Source: Ignavibacteriales bacterium
Lineage (GTDB): Bacteria > Bacteroidota > Ignavibacteria > Ignavibacteriales > Ignavibacteriaceae
NCBI GenBank assembly: GCA_016714125.1
Contig: JADJNX010000005.1
Coordinates: 186,001 to 250,000 of the forward strand
Reading direction: 5' to 3'
Length of the DNA: 64,000 bases
Shown: positions 62,859 through 64,000 of the stretch, piece after piece
Position numbering within the stretch: position 1 is the first letter of the stretch
How the letters are laid out: each line of letters begins with the position of its first letter
Made by a program: the position numbers and the translations under genes
Notes under the pieces: generated by a model
The model's database searches: none
Seen by the model: only the letters and a program-made list of their open reading frames with translations
Told to the model about the DNA's origin: nothing

Positions 62859-63778
62859 TCATTTTCTTGACGGATTATTTTTGGTATCCGTTTTCTTATC
62901 TACTTTGGCTGAATCAGTTTTAGCAGTAGAATCTTTTACAACTTCTTCTTTAAAAGGTCGCCTTGTGCTTCCTTTGCATTAGGTGGATTGGTGCCGTGCA
63001 ATGACTTCACGTAACTGCCAGCTGCTTCCAAATCCTGGGAACTGAATTGTGCCCTCCATGATGGCATACCTTTCACGAGTACACCATTCACAAGAACGAC
63101 AAATATCTGTTGGATTGATCCACCATGAATCCAATAATCATCGGTGAGATTTGGACCTACCAAACCTTCACCCTTCATTCCGTGACAGGAAGCGCAGTTT
63201 TTATCATAAATGTCTTTTCCTTTTGCCAAAGAAGCGGCATCTGAGAGCATTTTTACATTATCAACATTTACAGTAGCCTGTCCCGATGTTGCGGCAAGTG
63301 CCAGTTGGGCCTGTCTAACTTCCTGTTCATATTCTTGCGCCGAGGAAGGACCGTTTGAAATATGGTAATAGCCCATATAAACGACCGAAGAGACAGTAGT
63401 TGCATAAGAGAGATACTTCCAACATGGTGGGAGGTTGATGTCAAGTGCCCGGATGCGGTCATAATTAGGGTCGAGGAGCAGTGCATGTTCCTCCTCAATT
63501 GGTTTGGTATCATTAATTAATTGATCAAGTTTCCTGACCATTTCTATTTCTTCTTCTGGCTTTTTATTTTGCCCAATCAGAAATATTATGGTCATTACCA
63601 GAACATAAATAAAGAAGATTAGAAACCCGGTGTTGATGTAGGTATCTGCATCAAATCCTGATCCTTCAACCGCGAAAGTGTTATTCTGAAGCATTAAAAA
63701 AGCTGCAACGATGTTGGTAAAGAGAAATTTCTTTCCTAAAACCACCATCTCCAATTTAGTTTTCATTTTTTCAAACAT
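62859..63778 (-). CDS. ccoP: cbb3 oxidase diheme/monoheme subunit CcoP (one frameshift)
   Basis: About 306 residues. One or two N-terminal membrane helices (FLIFFIYVLVMTIIFLIG) and one cytochrome c domain with CASCHGMKGEGLVGPNLTDDYW; only one CXXCH is visible where the usual CcoP has two. The axial Met is in LVKGMPSWRAQF. A base missing near 62949-62955 hides a charged tail (DSTAKTDSAKVDKKTDTK), which runs to the stop at 62859-62861. It is directly upstream of ccoG. Confidence 0.92.
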
Positions 63779-63793
63779 TTTTCCTCTGAATGT

Positions 63794-63954
63794 TTAGTCG
63801 TCAAGCGGAATTTTTTCAATCTCTTTAATTTCTTCTTTGGAATTCTGAATACTCTATAAATCACAATAGAAAAGAACAGAACAAAAATAACGAGACTGAT
63901 TATTGGAAAAACTGTGATGCCATCAATAGCTGTTAAAATATTTTGGTACATCAC
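63794..63954 (-). CDS. ccoQ: cbb3 oxidase small subunit CcoQ (one frameshift)
   Basis: A membrane peptide with one helix (FPIISLVIFVLFFSIVIYRVF). The likely correct C-terminus is KEEIKEIEKIPLDD, restored by adding one base at 63836-63838, with stop at 63794-63796; otherwise the frame runs into ccoP. Two ATG codons, at 63952 and 63949 (minus strand), are possible starts. Confidence 0.85.
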
Positions 63955-63958
63955 TTGC

Positions 63959-64000
63959 CTACTTGGTCACTGTTGGTGCAGCTTTGATGTCAACACCCAG
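63959..64000 (-). CDS. ccoO: C-terminus of cbb3 oxidase subunit CcoO (partial)
   Basis: The last 13 codons before a TAG at 63959-63961 read LGVDIKAAPTVTK. Position upstream of ccoQ and the LGVDIK ending fit the C-terminus of CcoO, or of a fused CcoN-CcoO. The gene runs out of the window. Confidence 0.65.
   Translation of the reverse strand: MGVDIKAAPTVTK

Noticed and set aside
1..64000. CRISPR arrays or long direct repeats
   Set aside because: I found no regularly spaced repeat or cas-like gene by reading; intergenic gaps are too short for an array.

Overview
The window is an AT-rich, densely packed bacterial chromosome segment of the Bacteroidetes/Chlorobi/Ignavibacteria (FCB) group. The best guess is an Ignavibacteria-type organism. 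The evidence is a C-terminal sorting module with a YPNPFNPTTNIKF-type motif, a large subtilase with a similar tail, the type IX secretion regulator PorX, a ParA-ParB-DUF5683 run, a DUF2795 protein and a cbb3 oxidase cluster. I see no prophage, insertion sequence, CRISPR array, rRNA or integrated island. It reads as core chromosome.

Layout. 1-14 kb (+): a secreted T9SS cargo protein; ssb; a CorC/CNNM transporter; an envelope set (small membrane protein, MlaD-like protein, gamma-glutamyltransferase); acpS; an HNH nuclease; trpS; scpA-scpB-pseudouridine synthase; dacB; lysS; a DUF2279 protein. 14-26 kb (+): glycosyltransferase, CtpA protease, gamma-carbonic anhydrase, ybeY, xerC/D, hpf, hprK, M23 peptidase, DUF2795, holB, thiolase, 3-hydroxyacyl-CoA dehydrogenase and a ClC channel. 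26-39 kb (-): M16 peptidase, lipid kinase, ftsY, pgsA, giant subtilase, purF, tRNA-Pro, MerR regulator, HAD hydrolase, aroQ. 39.5-40.5 kb (+): Ppx/GppA. 40.5-50.7 kb (-): nadB, Yip1-like protein, DUF5683, parB, parA, UPF0173 hydrolase, DPM1-like glycosyltransferase, diadenylate cyclase, folP, nagA, rpe, PASTA protein. 50.9-55.1 kb (+): POT transporter, NFACT protein, nagB. 55.1-60.2 kb (-): panC, accD, DUF1573, tsaB, tsaE, porX. 60.3-64 kb (-): cbb3 oxidase cluster ccoO(partial)-ccoQ-ccoP-ccoG-fixH-SafE-like.

Functional links. ScpA/ScpB, ParA/ParB and a Xer recombinase serve chromosome organisation. PorX, the two sorting-domain proteins and surface peptidases point to type IX secretion. NagA and NagB form an amino-sugar route. 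DacB, CtpA, the M23 peptidase, PgsA, GGT and the MlaD-like protein act on the envelope. The oxidase cluster supports low-oxygen respiration.

The most striking property is technical. About half of the genes, many of them essential, are interrupted by single-base indels, mostly losses in homopolymer runs, and four carry an in-frame stop inside otherwise collinear coding sequence. Three genes lack a normal start codon. Reading across each break restores a normal family protein, so I annotate these genes at full span and regard most breaks as sequence errors. I found no convincing undescribed system; the points most worth a second look are listed as findings.
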